Of a DNA stretch of 44,098 nucleotides, positions 18,406 through 26,953 are shown piece after piece. Origin of the DNA: Candidatus Jacksonbacteria bacterium RIFCSPLOWO2_02_FULL_44_20 (GTDB lineage: Bacteria > Patescibacteriota > Patescibacteriia > UBA9629); contig MHJU01000019.1 in assembly GCA_001818155.1 (NCBI GenBank), positions 1 to 44,098 on the forward strand, given 5' to 3'. The notes under the pieces were generated by a model. The model saw nothing but the letters and a program-made list of their open reading frames with translations. It searched no databases and was not told where the DNA came from. Each line of letters starts with the position of its first letter. Within the stretch, counting starts at the first letter, position 1. The translations under genes were made by a program, and so were the position numbers.

Positions 18406-20508
18406 TCAGCGTTTTGATTTTGCAAGCGGCATGGAGATGAAAAAGGTTGTTCCCTTCTCCTCTGCCGAATGGAACCATATTTCCCCGCCCTGTTTTTCAA
18501 TCAGCATCTTTGCATACGCGAGGCCCAAGCCGCTTCCGTCAGGGCGCAAAGAAAGCGCATTTTTTGCCCGGAAAAATTTCGTGAAAATATGCGCGTGCGC
18601 GTATTGCGGGATGCCGATACCAGTGTCGCTGATGCGGATAACAGCGCACCGCCGATCTTTTAATTTTTCAATTGCGCATGTGATTGCTCCGTTAATAGGG
18701 GTGTATTTGACAGCGTTGTCAAAAAGTATTGAAAGAGCGGTTGTCAGATACTCTTTATACGCCATTACAGAAATTTGATTTTCAGGCAGTTTCATATCGC
18801 ATCTTTGTTTTTTACGATCCATGCCTGGCCCGTATATTGCCCGCACTTGGGTTAAAAGTTCGTTAATTTGCACCGGCGCAAGCAAGATTTTTTTTGACTC
18901 TCCTTCTATGCGCGCGATTTCAAGTAATTGATTGATCGTCGTTGTCATCTGTTCAACTGAACTATCCATTGTGTTTAACAGATCTTGCGCTTCCGGGTCT
19001 GTCGGCTTGAAGATGTTTTGCAAAAGCGATAACGACCATTTGATCACTGTAAGCGGGGTGCGAAGCTGATGCGACGAGATTGAAACAAAATCATCTTTTA
19101 GTTTGCCTGCATTTTGCACTCTCTCATACAATTTCGCATTTCCCCATGCGATACTAAACGGCACGCTTAGGTGGTTCAAAGCAAGCGTTTCGCGGAGGGA
19201 ATACTCTTTAAGTGAACTATGTTTTCCTATTATAATAAATCCGATGAATGCGCTGTGGTGCGCGAGAGGAAGCGCGAGGCGTCCGTTGTAGCTTTGGAGC
19301 AGTTTGTTTATTTTAGCGAGTATAGAATTTGTTTTCGACTCTGGAGTCAAGTCGCGTATGTCAAGGAGTTCAGGATGCTCAATAAAAAATTTTTGAAATT
19401 CGCGTGAAATAGTAGCTTCTGTAGTTTGTATACGCAAAATATCGTCGTTTTTATACACGTTCCAACGCATTTCTTGCGGCTGAAATATCAAAACAACGCT
19501 TGATTCAATCCGCAATTTTTCTTTGAGAAATATAAAAATAGTCGTAAGCAGAGTTTCAGGATGGGTTAAGTTGCGCAATTCTTTGTTGAATTCTGATATT
19601 TCGGACTGGAAGTTAATTTTTTCTCTGAAAAAGAGCCGATCGATAAGCGATTGGCTTTTATTTTTAAGAAACGCAAATCCGTAGAGCGTGCCGATAAAAA
19701 GCAAAGCGCGCGTAAAAAATACGCGCGTGTTTTCATTTGGCGGAGACAGAGTAAGAAAAATGCTTACATAAATAAGAAAAAGAACAGCTGTTAATAGAAC
19801 GTAGCCGATCGTTTTCCCGAGAATAATTGTTATGTCCGAGAGCCGATGTCGGATGATAAAATACCCCATCAGAGTTATGAGAGTTCCGACAAATAAGAAC
19901 CCTGGCGGCGGGAACGGAAAAGGAATTCCAAACGATGGAAGAAAATCCATAGCCGCGAGAAATGCTAGCGATCCGGAAATGAGCGCCATCAAGCGCCATC
20001 GCCGTTCTTTTAGCTCCGCGGTTTTGTACTGGATGAAAAGATTATATGTGAATGCAAACATTGCGCATGCAAAAAGGGCGACAACAGCAAATCCAAGCGG
20101 TCCGAGCGAGATGTAATAACCCCATTGATACAGGGTGACGCCGGTAACTAAAATTGGATTATTGATGAAAGTGGCAATGAGAGCGGTTATGATCCACCCC
20201 GCATACATGATTTTTTTTTGATTCCATCGTTCCGTGTAATAAATAGAAAAAGTGTATGCGACTATCGGGATGCATGTTACTCCCAAAAAACCGATTTTTG
20301 CGAGCAAAAGCGCGGTTTTCGCATCTTGCGTTGAATAGGAGGCGATGCCCATGCTTGTAAGCCATAGAAATACCGGAAATTGCATAATGAAAAAGGCGCG
20401 ATGGAGCGGAGAACGCGGATTTTGGATCAAAATTACAATTCCCTGAATTAGGAGAAAGAGTCCGACCAGGAATTGAGGAACAGAAAAAAGCATAATAATA
20501 TCATACAC
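18406..20508 (-). CDS. Sensor histidine kinase with N-terminal multi-TM region
   Basis: H box 'DDFVSISSHQLRTPLTVIKWSLSLL', N box 'ALSILFDNAVKYTP', G boxes 'ISDTGIGIP', 'GSGLGLAYAK'. Confidence 0.93.
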   Translation of the reverse strand: MYDIIMLFSVPQFLVGLFLLIQGIVILIQNPRSPLHRAFFIMQFPVFLWLTSMGIASYSTQDAKTALLLAKIGFLGVTCIPIVAYTFSIYYTERWNQKKIMYAGWIITALIATFINNPILVTGVTLYQWGYYISLGPLGFAVVALFACAMFAFTYNLFIQYKTAELKERRWRLMALISGSLAFLAAMDFLPSFGIPFPFPPPGFLFVGTLITLMGYFIIRHRLSDITIILGKTIGYVLLTAVLFLIYVSIFLTLSPPNENTRVFFTRALLFIGTLYGFAFLKNKSQSLIDRLFFREKINFQSEISEFNKELRNLTHPETLLTTIFIFLKEKLRIESSVVLIFQPQEMRWNVYKNDDILRIQTTEATISREFQKFFIEHPELLDIRDLTPESKTNSILAKINKLLQSYNGRLALPLAHHSAFIGFIIIGKHSSLKEYSLRETLALNHLSVPFSIAWGNAKLYERVQNAGKLKDDFVSISSHQLRTPLTVIKWSLSLLQNIFKPTDPEAQDLLNTMDSSVEQMTTTINQLLEIARIEGESKKILLAPVQINELLTQVRAIYGPGMDRKKQRCDMKLPENQISVMAYKEYLTTALSILFDNAVKYTPINGAITCAIEKLKDRRCAVIRISDTGIGIPQYAHAHIFTKFFRAKNALSLRPDGSGLGLAYAKMLIEKQGGEIWFHSAEEKGTTFFISMPLAKSKR

Positions 20509-20536
20509 CCTCTCCGAGAATTACAAAAGTTTTTTC

Positions 20537-20587
20537 TTGACAAATAATTTTATCTATTCTACAATATGTACATAAATTGTACACATT
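20537..20587 (+). promoter_or_regulatory. AbiE promoter with palindromic operator
   Basis: TTGACA (20537)-N17-TACAAT (20560); TGTACA-taaat-TGTACA (20567-20583) between -10 and ATG. Confidence 0.7.
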
Positions 20588-21199
20588 ATGAAAGCAGACG
20601 TCCCTTATTTTAGAATATCTCATTTAGAGGTGTTTTTGCCCAATGTAAAAAGAACTTCACTATACAGGGCAATTACCAGGTGGACAAAAAAGGGCATCAT
20701 CATTAAGTTAAAAAAAGGATACTATGTAACAAAAGAATATGTGGAAAAACATCGTATGGAGAAAGAGTATTGGTACTACCTTGGGAATATTTTGCGATAC
20801 CCCTCTTACGTCTCTGGTGTCTATGTGTTGCAGCATTATCATATACTTACTGAAGTTACCTATCCCATTACTTCTATAACCACAAAATCAACGCGCGCAT
20901 ATTCCAACCCTTTGGGAGATTTCATTTATTACTCCATAACCCCGTCGCTTTATACTGGATACGAGCGGCTTTTTTATTATAACGAGCCCATTTATGTTGC
21001 GACAAAAGCAAAGGCGTTATTTGATTATTTGTATATGAAGTATGGTAAAAGCAAAGCGACGAGAGAACACATAATTGTCAAAGAGCGTTTAAATTTAGAA
21101 AGCTTTACCGTCGCTCAAAAAAAAGAATTCAAAAGTTACTGCGTTATGTCTCGAAAAAAAGTTTTGCAAACACTCGCCCTTGAAAATTTCCAGGGCTAA
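20588..21199 (+). CDS. AbiEi-like antitoxin / transcriptional regulator
   Basis: wHTH N-terminus 'SLYRAITRWTKKGIIIKLKKGYYV', 'YPSYVSGVYVLQHYHILTEV', 'ATKAKALFDYLYMKYG'; precedes AbiEii. Confidence 0.82.
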   Translation: MKADVPYFRISHLEVFLPNVKRTSLYRAITRWTKKGIIIKLKKGYYVTKEYVEKHRMEKEYWYYLGNILRYPSYVSGVYVLQHYHILTEVTYPITSITTKSTRAYSNPLGDFIYYSITPSLYTGYERLFYYNEPIYVATKAKALFDYLYMKYGKSKATREHIIVKERLNLESFTVAQKKEFKSYCVMSRKKVLQTLALENFQG

Positions 21200-21204
21200 C
21201 AAAC

Positions 21205-22500
21205 ATGAACAATCTGCTTTTAGAATTAAAAACAATCGCGGATCAGGCAAGGCACGAAGACGCCTCTTTTGATAGTATTCGCGTCCGCTTAAAAGAAGTG
21301 CTGCATTATTTTGTCTTGGACTGTATTTACAATTCCGAGTTTAAGGACATGATATTTTACGGAGGCACTTGTTTAAGGATAGTGCATAATTTAGGGCGCA
21401 TGTCGGAAGATTTGGATTTTGAGTGGAGCAGAAACGACTTTGAGAAGTTGGCGGCTGCACTGGAGAGCTATTTTAAAAAGGATATACAAGTGCATACAAA
21501 AACGCAAGTGAACACGGAAAACGCGATTTGCCGCATTACACTTTCTTTTGCAGTTTTGCGCGAACTGGGGTTGTCATCTTTCAAGGAAGAAACTTTACGG
21601 ATTAAAGTAGAAATACGGTTCGTAACCGCTGATTATCTAGTTTCTATTACGCCAGTACATACACCAAAAACAGCATACGGGAAATCGTTTGTGCTCAAGC
21701 ACTACGATTTACCTACGCTATTTGCAGGCAAACTCTCTGCAATTTTAGATCGCCCTAAAAAAGGATTCACTGCCGGTGATCCGCAAGAGGGCATAAATTT
21801 TAAGGGGCGCGATTTTTTTGATCTTTTATGGTATATGGAGAAAGGAATTATCCCCAACAAAAAAATGCTTGAAGCAAACGGCCATGCCATGAGCATTGGA
21901 GAAGTGTTTGATATAATCAGTATTTTTATAGCGCAAAGGGATATGGAAAATGGATTGAGGAAAGATCTTGAACCGTTACTTAAAAATCAGCGATTTGTGG
22001 CAAATTTTGTTGAGACATTTCGTGATGTGTTTACGCGGTTAAAACAGGAACGGTATACTTCAAGGAAGATAGAGCGGTTGGAGCGAGTAAAGGTAAGCCA
22101 AGATTTTCACAATGATAATCATTCTTTTATTTTTCAGTACAATACCGTAGATAGCTCTATGTTGATTACATTTACTTTTATGCTCACTTGGGAATTTTTG
22201 CAATATAGCGGTAGCGGTAAAGCAGGTGTTCCACTGGATTCCGTAAACCAAGATATCATTTTTACTCAAGGATCAGTACACAAAAATGCAAACCAATATG
22301 TTCCACTCTTGAACCGCAAAATAGATGAATATCTGAAACAGCACAATAATGAGGTTTATTTTGAGCAGTGGAAATCAAAGCTTATTCGAACTTCAACCGG
22401 TAACAATTTTAATCCTGAAAAAGAGATTGTCTTTACAGATGCTAATGAGCTTTTGAATAAAGCAGTAACTTTAGAAGAACTTGCCATGACGGCGCAATAG
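21205..22500 (+). CDS. AbiEii/AbiGii-type nucleotidyltransferase toxin with extended C-terminus
   Basis: 'MIFYGGTCLRIVHNLGRMSEDLDFEW' NTase motif and 'GRDFFDLLWYME'. Confidence 0.87.
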   Translation: MNNLLLELKTIADQARHEDASFDSIRVRLKEVLHYFVLDCIYNSEFKDMIFYGGTCLRIVHNLGRMSEDLDFEWSRNDFEKLAAALESYFKKDIQVHTKTQVNTENAICRITLSFAVLRELGLSSFKEETLRIKVEIRFVTADYLVSITPVHTPKTAYGKSFVLKHYDLPTLFAGKLSAILDRPKKGFTAGDPQEGINFKGRDFFDLLWYMEKGIIPNKKMLEANGHAMSIGEVFDIISIFIAQRDMENGLRKDLEPLLKNQRFVANFVETFRDVFTRLKQERYTSRKIERLERVKVSQDFHNDNHSFIFQYNTVDSSMLITFTFMLTWEFLQYSGSGKAGVPLDSVNQDIIFTQGSVHKNANQYVPLLNRKIDEYLKQHNNEVYFEQWKSKLIRTSTGNNFNPEKEIVFTDANELLNKAVTLEELAMTAQ

Positions 22501-22504
22501 TCAT

Positions 22505-22533
22505 TTGACAAATTTTAATCTGTAGATTATTAT
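22505..22533 (+). promoter_or_regulatory. his operon promoter
   Basis: TTGACA (22505-22510)-N17-TATTAT (22528-22533), 5 nt after AbiEii stop. Confidence 0.7.
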
Positions 22534-22556
22534 CGTAATATGTTAATATACATGTT

Positions 22557-22628
22557 ATGAAAGCACAGTTTGCGCAAATTCATCATCATCTCTTAATCCC
22601 CTATATGCTCTTAAAGAAGCGGCAATAA
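22557..22628 (+). CDS. His leader peptide MKAQFAQIHHHLLIPYMLLKKRQ
   Basis: 23-aa ORF with three consecutive CAT His codons (22581-22589) between promoter and terminator, upstream of hisG. Confidence 0.75.
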   Translation: MKAQFAQIHHHLLIPYMLLKKRQ

Positions 22629-22651
22629 TGAGTTTGTGATCAGTAGTTTAT

Positions 22652-22688
22652 AAATATCCCTTCTTTAAACGAGAGGGGATTTTTGTTT
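22652..22688 (+). terminator. his attenuator terminator hairpin
   Basis: AAATATCCCTTC-TTTAAAC-GAGAGGGGATTTTTGTTTG; competing leader segments TTAAAGAAG (22611-22619) and AATCCCCT (22595-22602). Confidence 0.72.
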
Positions 22689-22705
22689 GTATAGAGCGAA
22701 AAAAT

Positions 22706-23581
22706 ATGAAACCAAACGGCAACAACGTAAAAATTGCGATTCAGAAAGATGGAAAACTTGCAGAAGATTCGTCGCAACTTTTGAAACAGGCGGGATTTAT
22801 TTTTGAAGCGGGGAAAGGCAAGCTTCTTGCATCGTGCGAAAATTTTCCGCTTGATATTTTATTTGTGCGAGATGACGATATTCCAGAATATGTACGCGAT
22901 GGCGTGTGTGATTTAGGCATAGTGGGGCAGGATATTTTAAGACAAGGCAATTTTCAACTTACAACAATTACGGAGCTTGGCTTTGGCAAATGCCGGCTTT
23001 CTATCGCGGCGCCAAAGGAAAGCGGTATCGCAGATGTCCGCGAACTTGAAGGGAAAACGATTGCGACATCTTTTCCAGCCATCCTTGCCGAATATCTAAA
23101 AGCTAACGCAATTCAGGCTCATGTCATCACCATTTCCGGATCAGTTGAAATTACGCCGGCATTAGGAGTTGCAGACGCGATTTGCGATCTTGTTTCAACT
23201 GGAAGCACATTAAAGATCCATGAATTAGTTGAAATTACAACTATATTTAAATCAGAGGCAGTGCTTGTCGGGCAAACTAAATCATCTAGAAACGAAAGAA
23301 AAGCGCAACTCATTGAAAATTTTACCCGCCGCATTCGCGCTGTCCTTACCGCTCAAAAAACCAAGTATATTCTTCTCAATGCCCCGAAAGATAAGGTGAG
23401 CGAGATTGCGCAGGCGATTCCGGGCGTAAAAAGTCCAACCGTACTGCCTCTTTATGATCCAGATTGGGTTTCAATTCACTCTGTGGTGAGCGAGGATGTT
23501 TTTTGGGAAACAGTTGATAAATTAAAATCACTCGGCGCGCAGGAAATTCTTGTGCTCCCGATTGAAAAAATGATTCTATGA
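22706..23581 (+). CDS. hisG: ATP phosphoribosyltransferase (long form)
   Basis: 'VKIAIQKDGKLAEDSSQLLKQAG...DLGIVGQDIL...DAICDLVSTGSTLK', C-terminal regulatory domain. Confidence 0.95.
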   Translation: MKPNGNNVKIAIQKDGKLAEDSSQLLKQAGFIFEAGKGKLLASCENFPLDILFVRDDDIPEYVRDGVCDLGIVGQDILRQGNFQLTTITELGFGKCRLSIAAPKESGIADVRELEGKTIATSFPAILAEYLKANAIQAHVITISGSVEITPALGVADAICDLVSTGSTLKIHELVEITTIFKSEAVLVGQTKSSRNERKAQLIENFTRRIRAVLTAQKTKYILLNAPKDKVSEIAQAIPGVKSPTVLPLYDPDWVSIHSVVSEDVFWETVDKLKSLGAQEILVLPIEKMIL

Positions 23582-24924
23582 TAAACGAAAAAAATAATAC
23601 TTTTGAAAAAGCATCGCGAAGCGGTATTCAAGTGTATGAATGGGCAAAAGCGCCAGAGGAGATTAAGGAAAAAATTATGCGCCGCGCGCAAGCTGATATG
23701 GGGGCAATAGAAAAAGAAGTGGCGCAGTGGATTGCAAAGCTTGTGCAAGGAGGAGACAAGGCGATGGTTGAATATGCGCAAAAATATGATGATCCGAAGT
23801 TTGCGCTTGAAAAACTCCGGGTGAGTGATGCGGATATAAAAGAGGCATACGAAAATACAGATACCAAAGTATTGCAGATGATCCGCGAACAAATCCGCAT
23901 CTCCCGCGCGTTTCATGAGGAGCAGGCGAAACGCATAGAAAAAATATGGCAGATAGAAACTGTTCCGGGCGTAATCACTGGCGTAAAAAAAACGCCTATT
24001 GAGTCTGTCGGGCTGTATGTTCCGGCTGGGAAAGCGCCGCTTCCAACAGTTGCGCAGATTTTAACGGTTGCGGCAAAAACCGCTGGAGTTCCGCGAATAG
24101 TTGTATGTTTTTCGCCTACAGACAAACACTATGAAATTATCGTAGCGGCAAACCTCGCAGGGGCAGACGAAATATATCGCGTGGGCGGCATTGCGGCGAT
24201 CGCGGCGCTTGCTTATGGAACAGAGACCATCAAGCCAGTCTGTAAAATTGCGGGTCCGGGAAGTCCGTATGTGCAGGCGGCAAAACTCCAAGTTGCTGGG
24301 CGCGTTGGTATTGATATGCTTTCTGGTCCATCAGAAGCTTTGATAATGGCAGACGAAACTTCTAATCCAGCATATTTGGCCGCAGACATTTTAGCGCGTG
24401 CTGAACATGGAGGAGATTCTGCCGGAGTTCTAGTAACGTATTCTTACGAAATCGCGCGAAAGACTAAAGAGGAAGTGGAACGACAATCCCCGACTCTCTC
24501 GCGGCAAAAGTACATTCAAGAGGCGCTTGCAAAGTATTGCGCGATTATTGTCGTTTCAAGCGAGGAAGAGTTGATTGAATTCGCAAATGAATACGGAGCC
24601 GAACACCTTGAGATACAAACAAGGGAGCCGGAGCGAATTTTTGCCCTTGTTAAGAATGCGGGCTCGGTTTTCTTGGGGGCTTACGCGCCGGTTGCGGTTG
24701 GCGATTACGCAAGCGGCACCAATCATTGTTTGCCAACTGGCAGGGCAACAAAATTTTCATCGCCCATTGGAATTGAAACGTTTATGAAAACAATTCAGTT
24801 TCAACGATTAAGCCGTAACGGACTTAAAACCTTGCAACCGATCGTGCAGGCAATTTCTCGAATTGAGGGATTAGACGCGCACGAGAGGTCGGTAAATATA
24901 CGATTTGACGACTATGACAATTGA
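23578..24924 (+). CDS. hisD: Histidinol dehydrogenase
   Basis: 'PIESVGLYVPAGKAPLPTVAQILTVAAKTAGVPRIVV...GPGSPYVQAAK...GPSEALIMADE...GTNHCLPTG'. Confidence 0.97.
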   Translation: MINEKNNTFEKASRSGIQVYEWAKAPEEIKEKIMRRAQADMGAIEKEVAQWIAKLVQGGDKAMVEYAQKYDDPKFALEKLRVSDADIKEAYENTDTKVLQMIREQIRISRAFHEEQAKRIEKIWQIETVPGVITGVKKTPIESVGLYVPAGKAPLPTVAQILTVAAKTAGVPRIVVCFSPTDKHYEIIVAANLAGADEIYRVGGIAAIAALAYGTETIKPVCKIAGPGSPYVQAAKLQVAGRVGIDMLSGPSEALIMADETSNPAYLAADILARAEHGGDSAGVLVTYSYEIARKTKEEVERQSPTLSRQKYIQEALAKYCAIIVVSSEEELIEFANEYGAEHLEIQTREPERIFALVKNAGSVFLGAYAPVAVGDYASGTNHCLPTGRATKFSSPIGIETFMKTIQFQRLSRNGLKTLQPIVQAISRIEGLDAHERSVNIRFDDYDN

Positions 24925-26296
24925 ACGAGTACAAAACAAAGAAACTGATTTTTTATCCATGAGTGCCCCCCAACTTAAAGACGAGCTTATTGCCGTAACA
25001 GTTGGCGGGGCAACAGGAGAGATTGATAATAGTAAACGCGCTCTGCTGTTTTGCGAATATGTGCAACGCGCATTTCCGAAGATTGCCATTTCTTCTCTTA
25101 CCCCTTTTGACACCGCAGTGGCGCTGAATTCTATTTTTGCCACGGCAGAAGTAGTGAAAGAAGGAAAACCTATTTCAGTATTTGTTAAAATTCATATTGA
25201 ATCTGGAACCAAAAGTGTGAGCGCCGTTGGTGTAGAAGGGGAGTATCAAAATGCGCGCTGTCTTATAGATGCGGGACTGCCTGTTCTTGCGCCTATTGCA
25301 ACGAGCGAGAATAAAAATTATCCACTGCTCATGTATCCAAAGGTGGAATCTCAAACACTGTTTACCCTTTTGGAGGCCTCGTATGCGGAAAACAAAGCGC
25401 GTCTTGGGTATGATGATTTTGCGCTCTTGGCTGAAATGGATAAAAAAATTCAAGAATCAGACAAGGAGTCGTTTCAGTATATTACTCCAGAGAACGCGCG
25501 CGAAAGTATGGTGCAAACGCTTTTTTTAGAGAGGTTTGGGCAAGGGAAGCGCGTTGATGAATGGTATTCCAAAGACGCTAATTTTTTCTTGCCGGGCATT
25601 GAGGGTGGAATAGATTTTGGCGCACTTCGCATGGCTTCATGGAATATAAACGGAGTGCGGTATGTGGAGACGCTGGAAGGCATAATTGCGCATGCGCGCC
25701 GTGTTCTTTCTTATGATGGCGAGGATAAAGTTGCGGCGATTATTTCTCATGGAGACGATCACGCGGGGAATGTGTTTGTAGACCGCGCGGAAAAACGCGC
25801 TTTCGTGTTTGATCCGGCCTTTGCCGGCATTAATCCCGCGTGCCTGTCGCATCTAAAAGCTTTTGCGCACACGGGGTTTCTTCCTATGGGAGGGATGTAT
25901 TATAATTCGCGCTTGAAAACCTGTTCCTATGAGTTTGACAGGGGAAACAATATGATGAAGGTGATGATTGATTTTAGTTCCGCTCCCGCGTATGAAGCTC
26001 ATAGCGCGATAGCGAAAAGTATTTTAGAGAAACGCATTGTGCCGCTTTTTGAACGCGCAGTTGAGGGTGGTATTGATGGAGAGAAAGAAAAACAGCGTAT
26101 CGCGCTTGGGCTTGCCGGGTGCGCGCTTCTTACTATCCACATCGGACAACTTCTTGAAAGAGGAGATGGCAGAGGTGTCGGGCTATTGCCAATGACAATA
26201 CTGTGCGCGGAGCTTCAGGGGCTACCGATCCTTGACGAGTTGCGGTTACGATTGCAAGAAGCGCGAGGGGTAAAGAGACCATTGACCATGTCATAA
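24905..26296 (+). CDS. APH/choline-kinase-fold protein embedded in his operon
   Basis: 'ISHGDDHAGNVFVDRAEKRAFVFDPAFAG' resembles HGDxHxxN catalytic and metal-binding loops. Confidence 0.65.
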   Translation: MTTMTIERVQNKETDFLSMSAPQLKDELIAVTVGGATGEIDNSKRALLFCEYVQRAFPKIAISSLTPFDTAVALNSIFATAEVVKEGKPISVFVKIHIESGTKSVSAVGVEGEYQNARCLIDAGLPVLAPIATSENKNYPLLMYPKVESQTLFTLLEASYAENKARLGYDDFALLAEMDKKIQESDKESFQYITPENARESMVQTLFLERFGQGKRVDEWYSKDANFFLPGIEGGIDFGALRMASWNINGVRYVETLEGIIAHARRVLSYDGEDKVAAIISHGDDHAGNVFVDRAEKRAFVFDPAFAGINPACLSHLKAFAHTGFLPMGGMYYNSRLKTCSYEFDRGNNMMKVMIDFSSAPAYEAHSAIAKSILEKRIVPLFERAVEGGIDGEKEKQRIALGLAGCALLTIHIGQLLERGDGRGVGLLPMTILCAELQGLPILDELRLRLQEARGVKRPLTMS

Positions 26297-26360
26297 AACA
26301 CAAAGGCGTGATTGTGGAAGTAAAAGATGCGATAGACTAATTTCTAATTTCCAAATCTCA

Positions 26361-26948
26361 ATGATCAAACCGTCTGTAACAATTCTGTATTATGGAGCAG
26401 GTAACATTAAAAGCGTTACAAACGCGCTTGATATGATTGGCGCGAAATGGAAAGTAACGAGCAATTCGCGAGAAATCGTCGAGGCGTCAAAAATAATTAT
26501 GCCTGGAGTAGGATCTGCGAAAGCGGCGATGGAGGAGTTGCAGAAGCGTTGGCTTGTTGAAACGATACGCAATGTTAAAGCACCGTTTTTGGGGATTTGT
26601 TTGGGGATGCAGTTATTGTTTGATTATTCAGAGGAGAGGGATGTGGCATGTTTGGGGATTATAAAAGGGCGCGTGAGGAGATTTCAAGGTAAGGGGTTAA
26701 AAGTGCCGCAGATTGGATGGAATAGAGTTAAAAATGAAAAGTTAAAAATGAAAAGTGGATCGTACTTCTACTTCGTCCATTCATATTATTGTGTTCCGGA
26801 AGATGGCGGAGTAGTTACGGCAACGACAGAGTACGGCGTAGAGTTTGCCTCCGCGGTTCAATATAAAAATTTTTACGGCGTACAGTTTCATCCGGAAAAA
26901 TCAGGGGAAGCGGGGTTGGAGGTGTTAAAAAATTTCTGTGAATTATAA
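26361..26948 (+). CDS. hisH: Imidazole glycerol phosphate synthase glutaminase subunit
   Basis: 'ILYYGAGNIKSVTNAL...PGVGSAKAAMEEL...APFLGICLGMQLLF...GVQFHPEKSG'. Confidence 0.95.
   Translation: MIKPSVTILYYGAGNIKSVTNALDMIGAKWKVTSNSREIVEASKIIMPGVGSAKAAMEELQKRWLVETIRNVKAPFLGICLGMQLLFDYSEERDVACLGIIKGRVRRFQGKGLKVPQIGWNRVKNEKLKMKSGSYFYFVHSYYCVPEDGGVVTATTEYGVEFASAVQYKNFYGVQFHPEKSGEAGLEVLKNFCEL
26727..26754 (+). repeat. 14-bp tandem duplication (GTTAAAAATGAAAA)x2
   Basis: Exact duplication inside hisH encoding KNEKLKMK. Confidence 0.85.
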
Positions 26949-26953
26949 AATCT

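Noticed and set aside
22629-22705. T-box or other riboswitch upstream of hisG
   Set aside because: No T-box consensus seen; the leader peptide with HHH and competing hairpins explains the region
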